DNA from: Carnobacterium_A sp047553015
GTDB taxonomy: Bacteria; Bacillota; Bacilli; Lactobacillales; Carnobacteriaceae
DNA length: 64,000 bases
Direction of reading: 5' to 3'
NCBI RefSeq assembly: GCF_047553015.1
Contig: NZ_CP180212.1
Coordinates: forward strand, 930,001-994,000
In this document: positions 31,274-40,539 of the stretch, piece by piece
Position numbering within the stretch: position 1 is the first letter of the stretch
Layout of the letters: every line of letters begins with the position of its first letter
Made by a program: the position numbers and the translations under genes
Notes under the pieces: model-generated
Seen by the model: only the letters and a program-made list of their open reading frames with translations
Database searches by the model: none
What the model was told of the DNA's origin: nothing

Positions 31274-32236
31274 ATGATAAAAGGATACGATGCGATAAAC
31301 TGGAATAATATTGAAGATATGATCGATAAATTAACTTGGGAAAAGCTTGTTGAACAGTTTTGGACAGACACAAGAATTCCTTTATCAAATGATTTAGGTG
31401 ATTGGGCACGTCTGCCACAAATTGAAAAAGAAATGCTAGCTAAAGTGTTAGGTGGTTTAACCCTTTTAGATACTTTGCAATCGCAAGATGGACTAGAAGC
31501 GTTTAAAGAGTCGATTCGAACTCAACATGAGGAAGCAGTTTACAATAATATCCAATTTATGGAGTCTATGCACGCTAAAAGCTACAGTGCTATTTTTAGT
31601 ACATTAAACTCTAAATCAGAGATAGAAGATCTTTTTCAATGGATTAATACTGATGAATTATTACAAGAAAAAACAAAAATTATAAATGGAATCTATAAAA
31701 ACGGGACAGCTTTGCAAAGAAAAGTAGCAAGTGTCATGCTAGAATCTTTCTTGTTTTACTCAGGATTTTTTGCGCCTCTTCACTATCTGGGTAACAATAA
31801 GATGCATAACGTAGCAGAAATCATAAAATTAATTTTACGTGATGAATCTGTTCACGGGACTTATATTGGGTACAAGTTTCAAATTGGTTACAATCAATTA
31901 GATAATCAAGAGCAAGAAGAATTAAAAAACTGGACATATGAGCTATTATTCCAGTTGTACCAGAATGAAGTGAAATATGCAGAAGATTTATATGATGAAA
32001 TCGGGTGGACAGAGCGTGTAAAGGTATTTTTACGTTACAATGCCAATAAAGCTCTACAAAACTTAGGTTTTGACCCTTTATTTCCCGATACAGCTAATGA
32101 TGTTGATCCGGTAATCATGAACGGCATTTCTACTGGTACGTCTAATCATGATTTCTTTTCACAAGTAGGAAATGGCTATTTAGTGGGAATGGTTGAATCG
32201 ATGGAAAATGGTGACTACGAAAGATGGTCAATATAA
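31274..32236 (+). CDS. nrdF: class Ib ribonucleotide reductase beta subunit
   Basis: 320 aa; houses the metal-tyrosyl radical. Metal ligands visible: D66, E97, H100, E157, E191 and H194; radical Tyr104 follows (FMESMHAKSYSAIF). ATG 31274 has SD AAAAGGAGTG; the frame's upstream extension overlaps nrdE and is not used. Last gene of nrdHIEF, ended by a strong terminator. Confidence 0.96.
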   Translation: MIKGYDAINWNNIEDMIDKLTWEKLVEQFWTDTRIPLSNDLGDWARLPQIEKEMLAKVLGGLTLLDTLQSQDGLEAFKESIRTQHEEAVYNNIQFMESMHAKSYSAIFSTLNSKSEIEDLFQWINTDELLQEKTKIINGIYKNGTALQRKVASVMLESFLFYSGFFAPLHYLGNNKMHNVAEIIKLILRDESVHGTYIGYKFQIGYNQLDNQEQEELKNWTYELLFQLYQNEVKYAEDLYDEIGWTERVKVFLRYNANKALQNLGFDPLFPDTANDVDPVIMNGISTGTSNHDFFSQVGNGYLVGMVESMENGDYERWSI

Positions 32237-32242
32237 TAGTTA

Positions 32243-32293
32243 AATAAAAAATAAAGCGATTGAGACAATCTGTCTCAATTGCTTTATTTTTTT
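32243..32293 (+). terminator. terminator of nrdHIEF
   Basis: AAATAAAGCGATTGAGACA pairs with TGTCTCAATTGCTTTATTT (one G-T) around a 3-nt loop, with a T-run. Confidence 0.9.
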
Positions 32294-32505
32294 GAAAATG
32301 GATAAGATTATCATTCAAAGGATATAATTTTAAATCTTATGAGATTTAAGGTACAATAAAATCAATATAAAGAGAAAAAAGAGTGTACTCTTATTTTCAC
32401 GCTAGGAGTTAAAACAGAAAAATTAAAGTAGTGATAACTTTATTTGATTTCTAAGACCAAAGATCCACTTGAGCCGATTCAACCAGGTGAAAGGAGAGGA
32501 ATATT

Positions 32506-33207
32506 ATGAAAAAGTTAATGGTAATAGTAGGTATTGTATTGATTATGAGTGGTTGCAGTTCTTCGATAGAAAATAATCTAGGTTCCTTAAATAATTCTAA
32601 ACCCTCTCCTATCCAACCAAAAAGCTCCGCTAAAGCTAATTCTTCTATAGTACAATCAAATTTGTCAGATTCTGATAATCAAAAGGATTTTTTTACCATA
32701 AATGGAGTTGAAGCGATAGATAACTCTGAAAATAAAAATTCTGATACGTTGAATAGAGCTGCTAGTGATATCATTTTAGTGCCACAAAAAGCAGACTTAG
32801 AAAATGGCTTTACAGTAGAAAATGATCCCGTGTTACAAGGAATTGAAGAAAGAATGAATCAAGCAGAAAAAATAGGTCTCCCTAACGATGTTGCGATACA
32901 TTTTACTGGTATGGTCCTAAACGAAACGGATAAAATGCAAGCAATTTTTATACTAGTCAACTTAACAGATGTGAGAATGAAGAATATAAATATGACTATA
33001 AGCTTTAGCAATACTATGAATGACGTTATTCTAGATGAAAGCCCTTTTTTTCTCTCTGAAGATAGATTTGGAGTATTTGAATTGAATACTGCAATGCCTA
33101 TCTATATTGAAATACCAGAAGAATCAAAAACCATTTTTAATAATTTAAAGGATTTTGATGAGATGCGATACTCAATTGACTCATTTGATTATGAGGAAAT
33201 TAACTAG
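32506..33207 (+). CDS. hypothetical lipoprotein
   Basis: 233 aa, predicted lipoprotein with lipobox IMSGC (Cys17). A serine/asparagine/proline-rich linker (about 18-60) follows, then a folded domain of about 130 residues that is acidic and beta-rich (IHFTGMVLNETDKMQAIFIL, NMTISFS). I recognise no family. SD AAAGGAGAGG precedes the ATG. It stands alone between nrdF and the DUF2187-like gene, both with their own signals. Upstream, 32237-32505 contains the nrd terminator and a small hairpin AAATCT/AGATTT. Confidence 0.65.
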   Translation: MKKLMVIVGIVLIMSGCSSSIENNLGSLNNSKPSPIQPKSSAKANSSIVQSNLSDSDNQKDFFTINGVEAIDNSENKNSDTLNRAASDIILVPQKADLENGFTVENDPVLQGIEERMNQAEKIGLPNDVAIHFTGMVLNETDKMQAIFILVNLTDVRMKNINMTISFSNTMNDVILDESPFFLSEDRFGVFELNTAMPIYIEIPEESKTIFNNLKDFDEMRYSIDSFDYEEIN

Positions 33208-33523
33208 ATAATTTATTTTTAAGAGATAGGGTTTAAAAAAGTTAAGGAACTTTTTTAACTAGAGTTTGTGTAATTGACTCATTATTTAGTTGAAAGTCAG
33301 TATAATTTAATTAGTATTATTTTACAGGAGGAATAATAAAACAAAGAGAGGGTTATTATTTCTGATTCTTTTAAAAAATGGATTAAAAACCGTATTTAAT
33401 TGAGAAATCAAAGATGGATTATTCGTTTATTTCATTTTGATGAGAAATATGGTATAATTGAAAAGTAATTGATTAAAGAGATGGGTAACGTTCTTCAAGA
33501 ACAAGAGAAATGAGGGAATTTAA
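33208..33523. other. 316-nt intergenic region with two promoter-like sites
   Basis: A TATAAT near 33300, a perfect SD AGGAGG at 33326-33331 with no ordinary start codon after it, and an extended -10 TG-G-TATAAT (33448-33456) before the next gene. The orphan SD may belong to a decayed gene or a very short peptide (reading ...SDSFKKWIKNRI). No clear gene is seen. Confidence 0.45.
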
Positions 33524-33859
33524 GTGGGAGACAAAATAACCAAAGAAATTCAATCGTTAGTTGAGGTTGAGTTACGCAAGGGAGCTAGTAAATCAAGAAT
33601 TGCGACTCTTTTAGGCGTACCATATGATGAGGCAAATGAAATTATAGATGAGATTAAGGCTTCATTTAGACCAGATTTAGGCGATAAAATTATTTTCTTA
33701 TTCAGAGATGAAAAAATGGCTGGTACTATTATAAAATTATTAAATAATAGTGCTGTTGTTGAAATTTATTGGGAAAAATCATCTGAGAAGATGAAAGATA
33801 TCATGGAGTCTAAAACAATTGTCAATTTTAAAGATATTGTTGAGTTTATTCATACTTAA
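33524..33859 (+). CDS. DUF2187-like small protein
   Basis: 111 aa. The N-terminal half reads like a short HTH (SKSRIATLLGVPYDEANEIIDEI). The C-terminal half resembles DUF2187/KOW-like small domains (LGDKIIFLFRDEKMAGTIIK, then AVVEIYW and IVNFKDIVEF). Function unknown; a nucleic-acid contact is conceivable. GTG start with SD GAGGGA at 6-7 nt. Monocistronic. Confidence 0.65.
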   Translation: MGDKITKEIQSLVEVELRKGASKSRIATLLGVPYDEANEIIDEIKASFRPDLGDKIIFLFRDEKMAGTIIKLLNNSAVVEIYWEKSSEKMKDIMESKTIVNFKDIVEFIHT

Positions 33860-33886
33860 GAATAAATAAAGTGAATTTAGTTGTGC

Positions 33887-33926
33887 TAAAAGAGTTGAGA
33901 CAGAATTTGTCTTAACTCTTTTTTTA
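33887..33926 (+). terminator. terminator after the DUF2187-like gene
   Basis: AAAAGAGTT-G-AGACA pairs with TGTCT-T-AACTCTTTT (one mismatch), then a T-run. Confidence 0.85.
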
Positions 33927-34069
33927 TTACTTGAGATAGTATTATTATAAAAAAATTCGTTTAGTGTAAAAAAACTGTCGTATCAAGTAATAAAAAAGGT
34001 TTATGTGATGGATTTCATCATATTTTTTTATAAAAAAGATAATTTTTATAAAAAACTTTCTTTTTTTTC

Positions 34070-34098
34070 TTGACAGTTTCCTTTTTTAATAATATAGT
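34070..34098 (+). promoter_or_regulatory. fab operon promoter
   Basis: TTGACA (34070-34075), 17-nt spacer, TATAGT (34093-34098), about 70 nt before fabT. FabT box 1 overlaps the -10. Confidence 0.8.
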
Positions 34099-34127
34099 TT
34101 GATAGTCAAATAGTTTGATGTTCAAAG
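34096..34127. promoter_or_regulatory. two tandem FabT operators
   Basis: AGTTTGATAGTCAAAT (34096-34111) directly followed by AGTTTGATGTTCAAAG (34112-34127). Both fit the FabT consensus (TTTGA-N3-TCAAA core) and overlap the -10 and start region, so FabT bound with long-chain acyl-ACP should repress the operon. Confidence 0.85.
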
Positions 34128-34168
34128 TAATATATTAGTTAGTAAAATAAAGGAACGGAGGAGCTGGT

Positions 34169-34621
34169 GTGGACAAAGTATTGGAGCATGAAATAAATGC
34201 TTACTTAATTACAATATTTAATGAAATTATAATGATTGAAGAAAATGCTCTTCAAGGGAGCACATTTAAAGATGTATCTATCAAAGAAATGCATACAATT
34301 GAAGCTATCGGGATGGATCACATCAATACAACGTCAGAAGTCGCAAAGAAATTAGCTATCACTGCAGGAACATTGACTGTTTCAGTTAACAATCTTGTTA
34401 AAAAGGGTTATGCTGAACGGATTAGAAGTGAAAAAGACCGTAGAGTTGTTAGGTTAGGGCTGACGAACAAGGGTCGGTTACTTTATCGAGTACATGATAA
34501 GTTTCATCGCAACATGGTTAATGAAACGGTTATGGGAATGAAAGAAGAAGAAGCTGCAATATTGATTAAAGGTTTAAGAAATCTGCATAGTTTTTTGGAC
34601 GAAATAAAAAATAACCTATAA
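34169..34621 (+). CDS. fabT: fatty-acid synthesis repressor FabT (MarR family)
   Basis: 150 aa, MarR-type winged helix: TSEVAKKLAITAGTLTVSVN as the HTH, then LVKKGYAERIRSEKDRRVVR as the wing (DRR motif). FabT represses fab genes when acyl-ACP accumulates. GTG start with SD GGAGGAG. First gene of the fab/acc operon and autoregulated through the two operators in its promoter. Confidence 0.95.
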   Translation: MDKVLEHEINAYLITIFNEIIMIEENALQGSTFKDVSIKEMHTIEAIGMDHINTTSEVAKKLAITAGTLTVSVNNLVKKGYAERIRSEKDRRVVRLGLTNKGRLLYRVHDKFHRNMVNETVMGMKEEEAAILIKGLRNLHSFLDEIKNNL

Positions 34622-34638
34622 GAACAGAGTTGAACTGA

Positions 34639-35619
34639 ATGCAAGCAAAAATTATTAATACTGGAAGTTATGTTCCAAAAAAAATAGTTTCCAACAAAGA
34701 TTTAGAAACTATTATGGATACGAGTGATGAATGGATTAAAACGAGAACAGGAATTGAAAATCGGCGCATAAGTGAAACTGAGAACACATCAGTTTTATGT
34801 GGAAAGGCAGCTCTAGATATTTTAGGGAAATCAACTATCACGGCTGATAAAGTTGATTTAATTATTGTTGCAACAATGTCTCCTGATTATTTAAGCCCTT
34901 CAACGGCTTGTTTAGTACAAGATTACATCGGAGCAAGTAAAAGTATGGCTTTTGATGTGAGTGCAGCTTGTTCAGGTTTCATCTATGCGTTGTCTGTTGC
35001 TGAAAAGATGCTGAGCAGTGGTAAATTCCATTATGCTTTAGTCTTGGGTGGCGAAGTGATGTCTAAAATTGTAGACTGGGATGATCGTGGTACGGCTGTT
35101 TTATTTGGAGATGGTGCTGGTGGTGTATTGCTAGAAAGCACATCATCGCAAGGTAGTTTTATAGCAGAGGATATTCATTCTGACGGTAGTCGGGGCTTAG
35201 CTTTAACAACTGGTGCATTGCCTGTTTCTAATCCATACAGCCAAAATGAAAAAAAATCGTCAGATATCCACTTAAAAATGGAAGGTAGAGCAATATTTGA
35301 TTTTGCAATACGCAGCGTACCAAATAGTATCAAAGCGGTTGTTGAAACTGCAGGAATTGATTTATCAGATATCGAACGGATAGTACCACATCAAGCCAAT
35401 TCTCGTATCATTCAAGCGATTGCTAAAAAATTAAAACGACCGTTTGAACAATTTGCTTTAAATATTTCTGATTATGGCAATACATCCGCAGCAAGTATTC
35501 CAATATTATTAGACGAACTTGTTTCATCTGGTGATTTGGTTCTGGGAACAGGTAAAAAAATTATATTAACTGGATTTGGTGGAGGACTCACTTGGGGTTC
35601 AATACTTATCCGAATTTAA
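34639..35619 (+). CDS. fabH: beta-ketoacyl-ACP synthase III
   Basis: 326 aa; condenses acetyl- or branched acyl-CoA with malonyl-ACP to start fatty-acid synthesis. Catalytic triad: C111 (AACSGF), H251 (VPHQAN) and N281 (YGNTSAAS). Full length. 17 nt after fabT in the same operon. Confidence 0.96.
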   Translation: MQAKIINTGSYVPKKIVSNKDLETIMDTSDEWIKTRTGIENRRISETENTSVLCGKAALDILGKSTITADKVDLIIVATMSPDYLSPSTACLVQDYIGASKSMAFDVSAACSGFIYALSVAEKMLSSGKFHYALVLGGEVMSKIVDWDDRGTAVLFGDGAGGVLLESTSSQGSFIAEDIHSDGSRGLALTTGALPVSNPYSQNEKKSSDIHLKMEGRAIFDFAIRSVPNSIKAVVETAGIDLSDIERIVPHQANSRIIQAIAKKLKRPFEQFALNISDYGNTSAASIPILLDELVSSGDLVLGTGKKIILTGFGGGLTWGSILIRI

Positions 35620-35692
35620 CAAAAAGAAATAAGTAGTTGGCTTAAACTATAAAATTAAGCAAAAAAAATTATATTATATGGAGGAAACCAAA

Positions 35693-35923
35693 ATGACATT
35701 CGAAAAAATTCAAGCAATTATCGTGGACCAATTAGACAAAGAGGAAGAAGAAGTACAATTAACAACTAATTTCCGTGAGGACTTAGAAGCAGATAGTTTA
35801 GATTTATTCCAAATTATTAATGATATTGAAGATGAATTTGATATCAAAATTGAATCAGAAGAAGGTTTAAACACTGTTCAAGATATCGTAACATTTGTAG
35901 AAGTTGAATTAGCTAAAAAATAA
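35693..35923 (+). CDS. acpP: acyl carrier protein
   Basis: A 76-aa carrier of growing acyl chains on a phosphopantetheine arm; attachment at S35 in EADSLDLF. Acidic four-helix protein. ATG 35693 follows SD GGAGG; the ATG at 35678 overlaps that SD. Confidence 0.95.
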   Translation: MTFEKIQAIIVDQLDKEEEEVQLTTNFREDLEADSLDLFQIINDIEDEFDIKIESEEGLNTVQDIVTFVEVELAKK

Positions 35924-35953
35924 GTAGAAACAATAAGAAAGTAGGAATCCTGT

Positions 35954-36922
35954 ATGCAAGCTGAATTAATTGAAAAACTTGGTATTAAATATCCTATTAT
36001 CCAAGGTGCAATGTCTTGGGTTGCAGACCCAAGTCTAGTAAGTGCAGTATCAAATGCAGGTGGATTAGGTGTTTTAGCTTGTGGACATGCTGATGTAGAA
36101 ACTGTTCGTGGATTAATCGCTGAAACCAAAAGATTAACAGATAAACCTTTTGGTATAAATGTATTGCTTCTTTCACCTCACGTAGATGGAGTTGTAAAAT
36201 TGGTCTGCGAAGAGAAGATAAGAGTTGTTACCACAGGTGCGGGTAGTCCAGGAAGATATATGGAACAATTCAAAGCTGCTGGTACTGTTGTTATCCCCGT
36301 AGTAGCTTCTGTTGCTTTAGCTAGAAGAATGCAACAAGAAGGTGCAGATGCTGTTATCTGTGAAGGAATGGAAGCAGGCGGTCATATTGGCAAAACAACG
36401 ACTATGAATCTTGTTCCCCAAGTGGTTGATCAAGTCTCTATACCAGTTATTGCAGCTGGTGGTATTGCAGATGGACGTGGAGTAGCAGCTGTTATGGCCT
36501 TAGGTGCTTCTGCGGCTCAGTTAGGTACAAGATTTGTTGTTGCTTATGAGTGCAATGCTCATAGAAACTTTAAAGATTTTATCTTAAAAGCAAAAGATAT
36601 TGATACCGTCGTAACTGGATTAATTACAGGACATCCAGTAAGAGTATTGCGCAATAAATTAACAAGAGAGTATTTAAAAGTGGAAAAATCAATCACAAGT
36701 GATGAAAATCCAGATCTTTCTCTTCTAGAAGAACTAGGAAAAGGTGCTTTGAAAAGGGCAGTAGTAGATGGCGATAAAATTAATGGTTCATTTATGTCTG
36801 GACAAAGTGCTGGGCTAGTCAAAAAAGAGCAAAGCTGTGAGGAAATTATTCATGAATTAATGGATGAATACAAAGTGGTTGTAGAAAAACAAGCGGGCCT
36901 ATTAGGTCTTTTAAATAAGTGA
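35954..36922 (+). CDS. fabK: enoyl-ACP reductase II (FMN type)
   Basis: 322 aa; reduces trans-2-enoyl-ACP with NAD(P)H and FMN, the last step of each elongation cycle. NPD/nitronate-monooxygenase-like TIM barrel: KYPIIQGAMSWVADP, EGMEAGGHIG, PVIAAGGIADGRG and GTRFVVAYEC. FabK is insensitive to triclosan, and no fabI is present in the window. Confidence 0.95.
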   Translation: MQAELIEKLGIKYPIIQGAMSWVADPSLVSAVSNAGGLGVLACGHADVETVRGLIAETKRLTDKPFGINVLLLSPHVDGVVKLVCEEKIRVVTTGAGSPGRYMEQFKAAGTVVIPVVASVALARRMQQEGADAVICEGMEAGGHIGKTTTMNLVPQVVDQVSIPVIAAGGIADGRGVAAVMALGASAAQLGTRFVVAYECNAHRNFKDFILKAKDIDTVVTGLITGHPVRVLRNKLTREYLKVEKSITSDENPDLSLLEELGKGALKRAVVDGDKINGSFMSGQSAGLVKKEQSCEEIIHELMDEYKVVVEKQAGLLGLLNK

Positions 36923-36935
36923 TGCTTCACTAATG

Positions 36936-36998
36936 AAAATATCAGAAAGCTGAAAGAAGTTCCTATTGGCTTCCAAGGGTTTCTGGTATTTTTTTAAA
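36936..36998 (+). terminator. possible internal attenuator between fabK and fabD
   Basis: An 11-bp stem AATATCAGAAA / TTTCTGGTATT (one G-T) closes a structured 31-nt loop and is followed by a T-run, in the 122-nt gap inside the operon. Confidence 0.55.
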
Positions 36999-37044
36999 TG
37001 GAAGAATAGCTAAATAATAAGCGTAATAGTTAGGAGTCATACAA

Positions 37045-37977
37045 ATGAAGATTGCTTTTGTATACAGTGGTCAAGGTGCCCAATATTCAGGAATGGGCCA
37101 AGATCTTTATGAGGAGTATGAAGTAGTTAGAAATGTATTTGATGAAGCTAGTACAGCCTTACATATGGATGTAGCGGCTCTTTGTTTTGAAGAAAACGAC
37201 TTACTCAATAAAACAACCTATACACAACCAGCTATCTTGACTCTTAGTTTAGCAATAGATGCTTTATTAAGAGAAAAAGGGATAGTGCCAGAAATAGTGG
37301 CGGGTCTTAGTCTTGGAGAGTACAGTGCTTTTGTCAAAGCTGAGGTATTAGATTTCCAAACAGCAGTCAAACTAGTTAAAAAAAGAGGACAGTATATGAC
37401 AGAAGCTGTTCCAGAAGGTCTAGGCGCTATGAGTGCGGTAATGGGATTAGATCGTGCTAGTGTAATCGAGGCCTGTGAGGAAGCGAGCAACTTGGGAGTC
37501 GTCTCCCCAGCTAACTATAATATGCCTGGTCAAATTGCTATTGCTGGTCTAAAAGAGGCAGTTGAAAAAGCTGGAGAACTTTTATTGGAAAAAGGTGCTA
37601 AACGAGTTGTTCCGCTGAAAGTGAGTGGACCATTTCACACTTCTTTACTTACTCCGGCAGCAGAACAATTAGCGAAAGAAATTGAACAGATAACAATCAG
37701 CGAACCAACACTAACGATAATTAGCAATACAACGGCTAAAGAATTTTCATCTAAAGAAGAAATTGCCGAAATCATGGTCAAGCAAGTGATGTCTCCAGTT
37801 TATTGGGAAGATAGCGTTAGAAAAATGATTGATTTAGGTGTAGATACGTTTATTGAAGTTGGTCCAGGTAAAACATTGAGTAGTTTTATTAAAAAAATTG
37901 ATAAATCTGTACTGACTATGAATGTAGAAAATAAAAAAACTCTAGAAAAAACACTAACTAAATTAGCAACACGATAA
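37045..37977 (+). CDS. fabD: malonyl-CoA:ACP transacylase
   Basis: 310 aa; moves malonyl from CoA to ACP. Begins FVYSGQGAQYSGMG (typical), nucleophile S89 in GLSLGEYSA, partner H198 (GPFHTSLL), and EVGPGKTLSSF near the end. Preceded by a hairpin that may reduce read-through from fabK. Confidence 0.95.
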   Translation: MKIAFVYSGQGAQYSGMGQDLYEEYEVVRNVFDEASTALHMDVAALCFEENDLLNKTTYTQPAILTLSLAIDALLREKGIVPEIVAGLSLGEYSAFVKAEVLDFQTAVKLVKKRGQYMTEAVPEGLGAMSAVMGLDRASVIEACEEASNLGVVSPANYNMPGQIAIAGLKEAVEKAGELLLEKGAKRVVPLKVSGPFHTSLLTPAAEQLAKEIEQITISEPTLTIISNTTAKEFSSKEEIAEIMVKQVMSPVYWEDSVRKMIDLGVDTFIEVGPGKTLSSFIKKIDKSVLTMNVENKKTLEKTLTKLATR

Positions 37978-38011
37978 AATGACTGGAATTGTTCAAAGCA
38001 GTGCAGTCATT
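37978..38011 (+). other. hairpin between fabD and fabG
   Basis: AATGACTG (37978-37985) pairs with CAGTCATT (38004-38011). The T-tail is weak, so partial termination or mRNA stabilisation is as likely as a true terminator. Confidence 0.45.
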
Positions 38012-38035
38012 ATCTTTTAAAAAAGGAATGAGTAC

Positions 38036-38773
38036 ATGACGACAGAAAATAAAACAGTTATTGTCACTGGTAGTTCAAGAGGAATAGGTAAAGCAATTGC
38101 TTTAGCTTTTGCAAAAACAGGTGCGAACATTGTATTAAATGGACGCAATCCTATTCCTGCTGAATTAATTACAGAAATCGAATCTTATGGGGCAAAAGTT
38201 CATACTATTTTAGGAGACATGAGTGATTTTGATAAAGCAAAGCAATTGATTGACGAAACGAAAGAAGTTTTTGGTAGTGTTGATGTTTTGGTTAATAATG
38301 CAGGTATTACGAATGATAAGCTTTTAATGCGCATGTCTGAAGATGATTTTGATCAAACACTTTCAGTCAATTTAAAAGGAACATTCAATACGATTCGTCA
38401 TGCAACTAAAGTTATGTTAAAACAACGAAGTGGTACGATTATCAATATGTCTAGTGTGGTTGGTTTAGTAGGAAACGTTGGTCAAGCCAACTATGCTGCC
38501 AGCAAAGCAGGTGTTATTGGGTTGACAAAATCAGCTGCTAGAGAATTAGCTGCTAGAGGAATCACAGTGAATGCTATTGCGCCAGGTTTTATTGAAACAG
38601 AAATGACAGATGTCCTATCAGATAAAATGAAAGAAGTAGCCGTTGGGCAAGTTCCATTAAAACGTTTTGGGAATGTCGATGATGTTGCTCGTGTAGCAGT
38701 ATTCTTAAGTGAAAATAACTATATTACCGGTCAAGTAATCAATGTTGACGGTGGTATGGTAATGAATGGTTAG
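38036..38773 (+). CDS. fabG: 3-oxoacyl-ACP reductase
   Basis: 245 aa, NADPH-dependent SDR reducing beta-ketoacyl-ACP. TGSSRGIG (11-18) cofactor loop, NNAG 87-90, catalytic S140, Y153 and K157 (YAASK), C-terminal VDGGMVMNG. Followed closely by fabF. Confidence 0.96.
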   Translation: MTTENKTVIVTGSSRGIGKAIALAFAKTGANIVLNGRNPIPAELITEIESYGAKVHTILGDMSDFDKAKQLIDETKEVFGSVDVLVNNAGITNDKLLMRMSEDDFDQTLSVNLKGTFNTIRHATKVMLKQRSGTIINMSSVVGLVGNVGQANYAASKAGVIGLTKSAARELAARGITVNAIAPGFIETEMTDVLSDKMKEVAVGQVPLKRFGNVDDVARVAVFLSENNYITGQVINVDGGMVMNG

Positions 38774-38789
38774 AAAAGGAGACGTTACA

Positions 38790-40034
38790 ATGATAAATCG
38801 TGTAGTAATTACAGGAATGGGTGCAGTTACCCCTTTAGGCAATACCGTTGATGAATTTTGGAATGGGTTAAAAGAAGGTAAAAATGGTATTGGGCCAATT
38901 ACAAAATTTGATGCAACTGAAACAGGAATAAGTGTTGCTGGCGAATTAAAAGATTTTGATCCAACAAATTATATGCCTCGTAAAATCGCTAAAAGAATGG
39001 ATGAATTTTCCAAGTATGGTGTTGCTGCAGCTGTTCAGGCTGTTGAAATGAGTAGAATTGACACAGAAAAAACGGATATGGATCGTTTTGGAGTAATCGT
39101 AGGTTCTGGTATTGGTGGATTAAACGCTATGCAAGAACAAATTATAAAAATGCACGATAAAGGACCACAACGTGTGGCGCCACTTTTTGTTCCAATGGCA
39201 ATAGGCAATATGGTTGCAGGGAATATTTCAATTGCAATTGGCACAAAAGGAATCAATACTTCGATTGTGACAGCTTGTGCATCAGGGAATAACTCTATAG
39301 GAGAAGCATATCGTAATATTAAACATGGCTATTCAGATGTTATTCTAGCTGGCGGAGCAGAAGGAACAGTTGATGAGATTGGTATTTCTGGTTTTGCTGC
39401 ATTAACGGCACTTTCTACTAGTACAGATCCAGATCGTGCTTCTATTCCATTTGACAAAGAACGTTCTGGTTTTGTAATGGGTGAAGGAGCAGGAGTTATT
39501 ATGCTTGAAAGCTTAGAACATGCCCTAGAAAGAAAGGCAACCATTTACGGTGAAATTGTAGGATATGGTTCGACTGGAGATGGGTATCATATGACTGCAC
39601 CAACACCTGATGGTAGTGGAGCTGGAAAAGCCATGATAAATGCTATGGAAGAAGCGGGTATTACACCAGAAACTGTTGGTTATATCAATGCTCACGGAAC
39701 AAGTACGCCAGCAAACGATTCTGCTGAGACAATGGCAATTAAATATGCCTTTGGTGAAGAATTAGCTAAAAAAGTCGCTATTTCAAGTACTAAAAGTATG
39801 ACAGGACACTTACTAGGCGCTGCTGGTGCAATTGAAGCAATTGCATGTATTAAAGCACTTCAAGACGGTTTCTTGCCTCCAACAATCGGTTTGAAAGTTC
39901 AAGATGAAGCATGTGAGTTAGACTATATACCAGGAGTAGGTAGAAAAACTGAAACGAAGTATGCTTTGAATAACTCATTAGGATTCGGTGGCCATAATGC
40001 GGTCACTTGTTTCAAAAAATGGGAGGGTCAATAA
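38790..40034 (+). CDS. fabF: beta-ketoacyl-ACP synthase II
   Basis: 414 aa; elongating condensing enzyme. Catalytic C163 (TACASGNN), H302 (NAHGTSTPAND) and H340 (MTGHLLGAAG). ATG 38790 has SD AAAGGAG; the frame's GTG at 38766 overlaps fabG and is not used. The stop shares one base with the accB start (TAATG). Confidence 0.96.
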   Translation: MINRVVITGMGAVTPLGNTVDEFWNGLKEGKNGIGPITKFDATETGISVAGELKDFDPTNYMPRKIAKRMDEFSKYGVAAAVQAVEMSRIDTEKTDMDRFGVIVGSGIGGLNAMQEQIIKMHDKGPQRVAPLFVPMAIGNMVAGNISIAIGTKGINTSIVTACASGNNSIGEAYRNIKHGYSDVILAGGAEGTVDEIGISGFAALTALSTSTDPDRASIPFDKERSGFVMGEGAGVIMLESLEHALERKATIYGEIVGYGSTGDGYHMTAPTPDGSGAGKAMINAMEEAGITPETVGYINAHGTSTPANDSAETMAIKYAFGEELAKKVAISSTKSMTGHLLGAAGAIEAIACIKALQDGFLPPTIGLKVQDEACELDYIPGVGRKTETKYALNNSLGFGGHNAVTCFKKWEGQ

Positions 40035-40525
40035 TGGATTTCAATCAAGTTAAAGAATTACTTGCATTGGTTAATCAATCTGATCTAACAGAATTTGATT
40101 TACAAATGGATAATGTTGCAGTGCGAATGAGTAAAAACACACATTCTTTACAAAGTGCTCAACAGACAACTAATACCCGTTCAAATGAAGCTCCTTCTAG
40201 TGTAAAAGATACGCCTGCTAAACCAGAGATGATTCTTGATAAAAATGAGACAGTTACAGCTATTGAATCTGAAATAGAACAAGTAAAAGAAGGAAATATG
40301 ATTCTATCGCCTTTGGTAGGTGTAACGTACATGTCTTCTGGTCCAGATCAACCTGTCTTTAAGAAGGTCGGCGATTCCGTTATAGTTGGGGACGTTCTTT
40401 GTATTGTTGAAGCGATGAAATTAATGAACGAAATAAAAAGCGAAGTTGAAGGAACAATTGCAGAAATTTACGTAGAAGATGAGCAGGTTGTTGAATACAA
40501 TCAGCCACTTTTCAGAATTATATAG
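40034..40525 (+). CDS. accB: biotin carboxyl carrier protein of acetyl-CoA carboxylase
   Basis: 163 aa. N-terminal helical part, an Ala/Thr/Ser/Pro-rich linker (about 40-75) and the biotinyl domain with biotin on K129 (EAMKLMN). ATG 40034 overlaps the fabF stop, and SD GGGAGG lies 7-8 nt upstream. Part of the carboxylase with AccC, AccD and AccA. Confidence 0.95.
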   Translation: MDFNQVKELLALVNQSDLTEFDLQMDNVAVRMSKNTHSLQSAQQTTNTRSNEAPSSVKDTPAKPEMILDKNETVTAIESEIEQVKEGNMILSPLVGVTYMSSGPDQPVFKKVGDSVIVGDVLCIVEAMKLMNEIKSEVEGTIAEIYVEDEQVVEYNQPLFRII

Positions 40526-40539
40526 GAGGAATATAAAAC

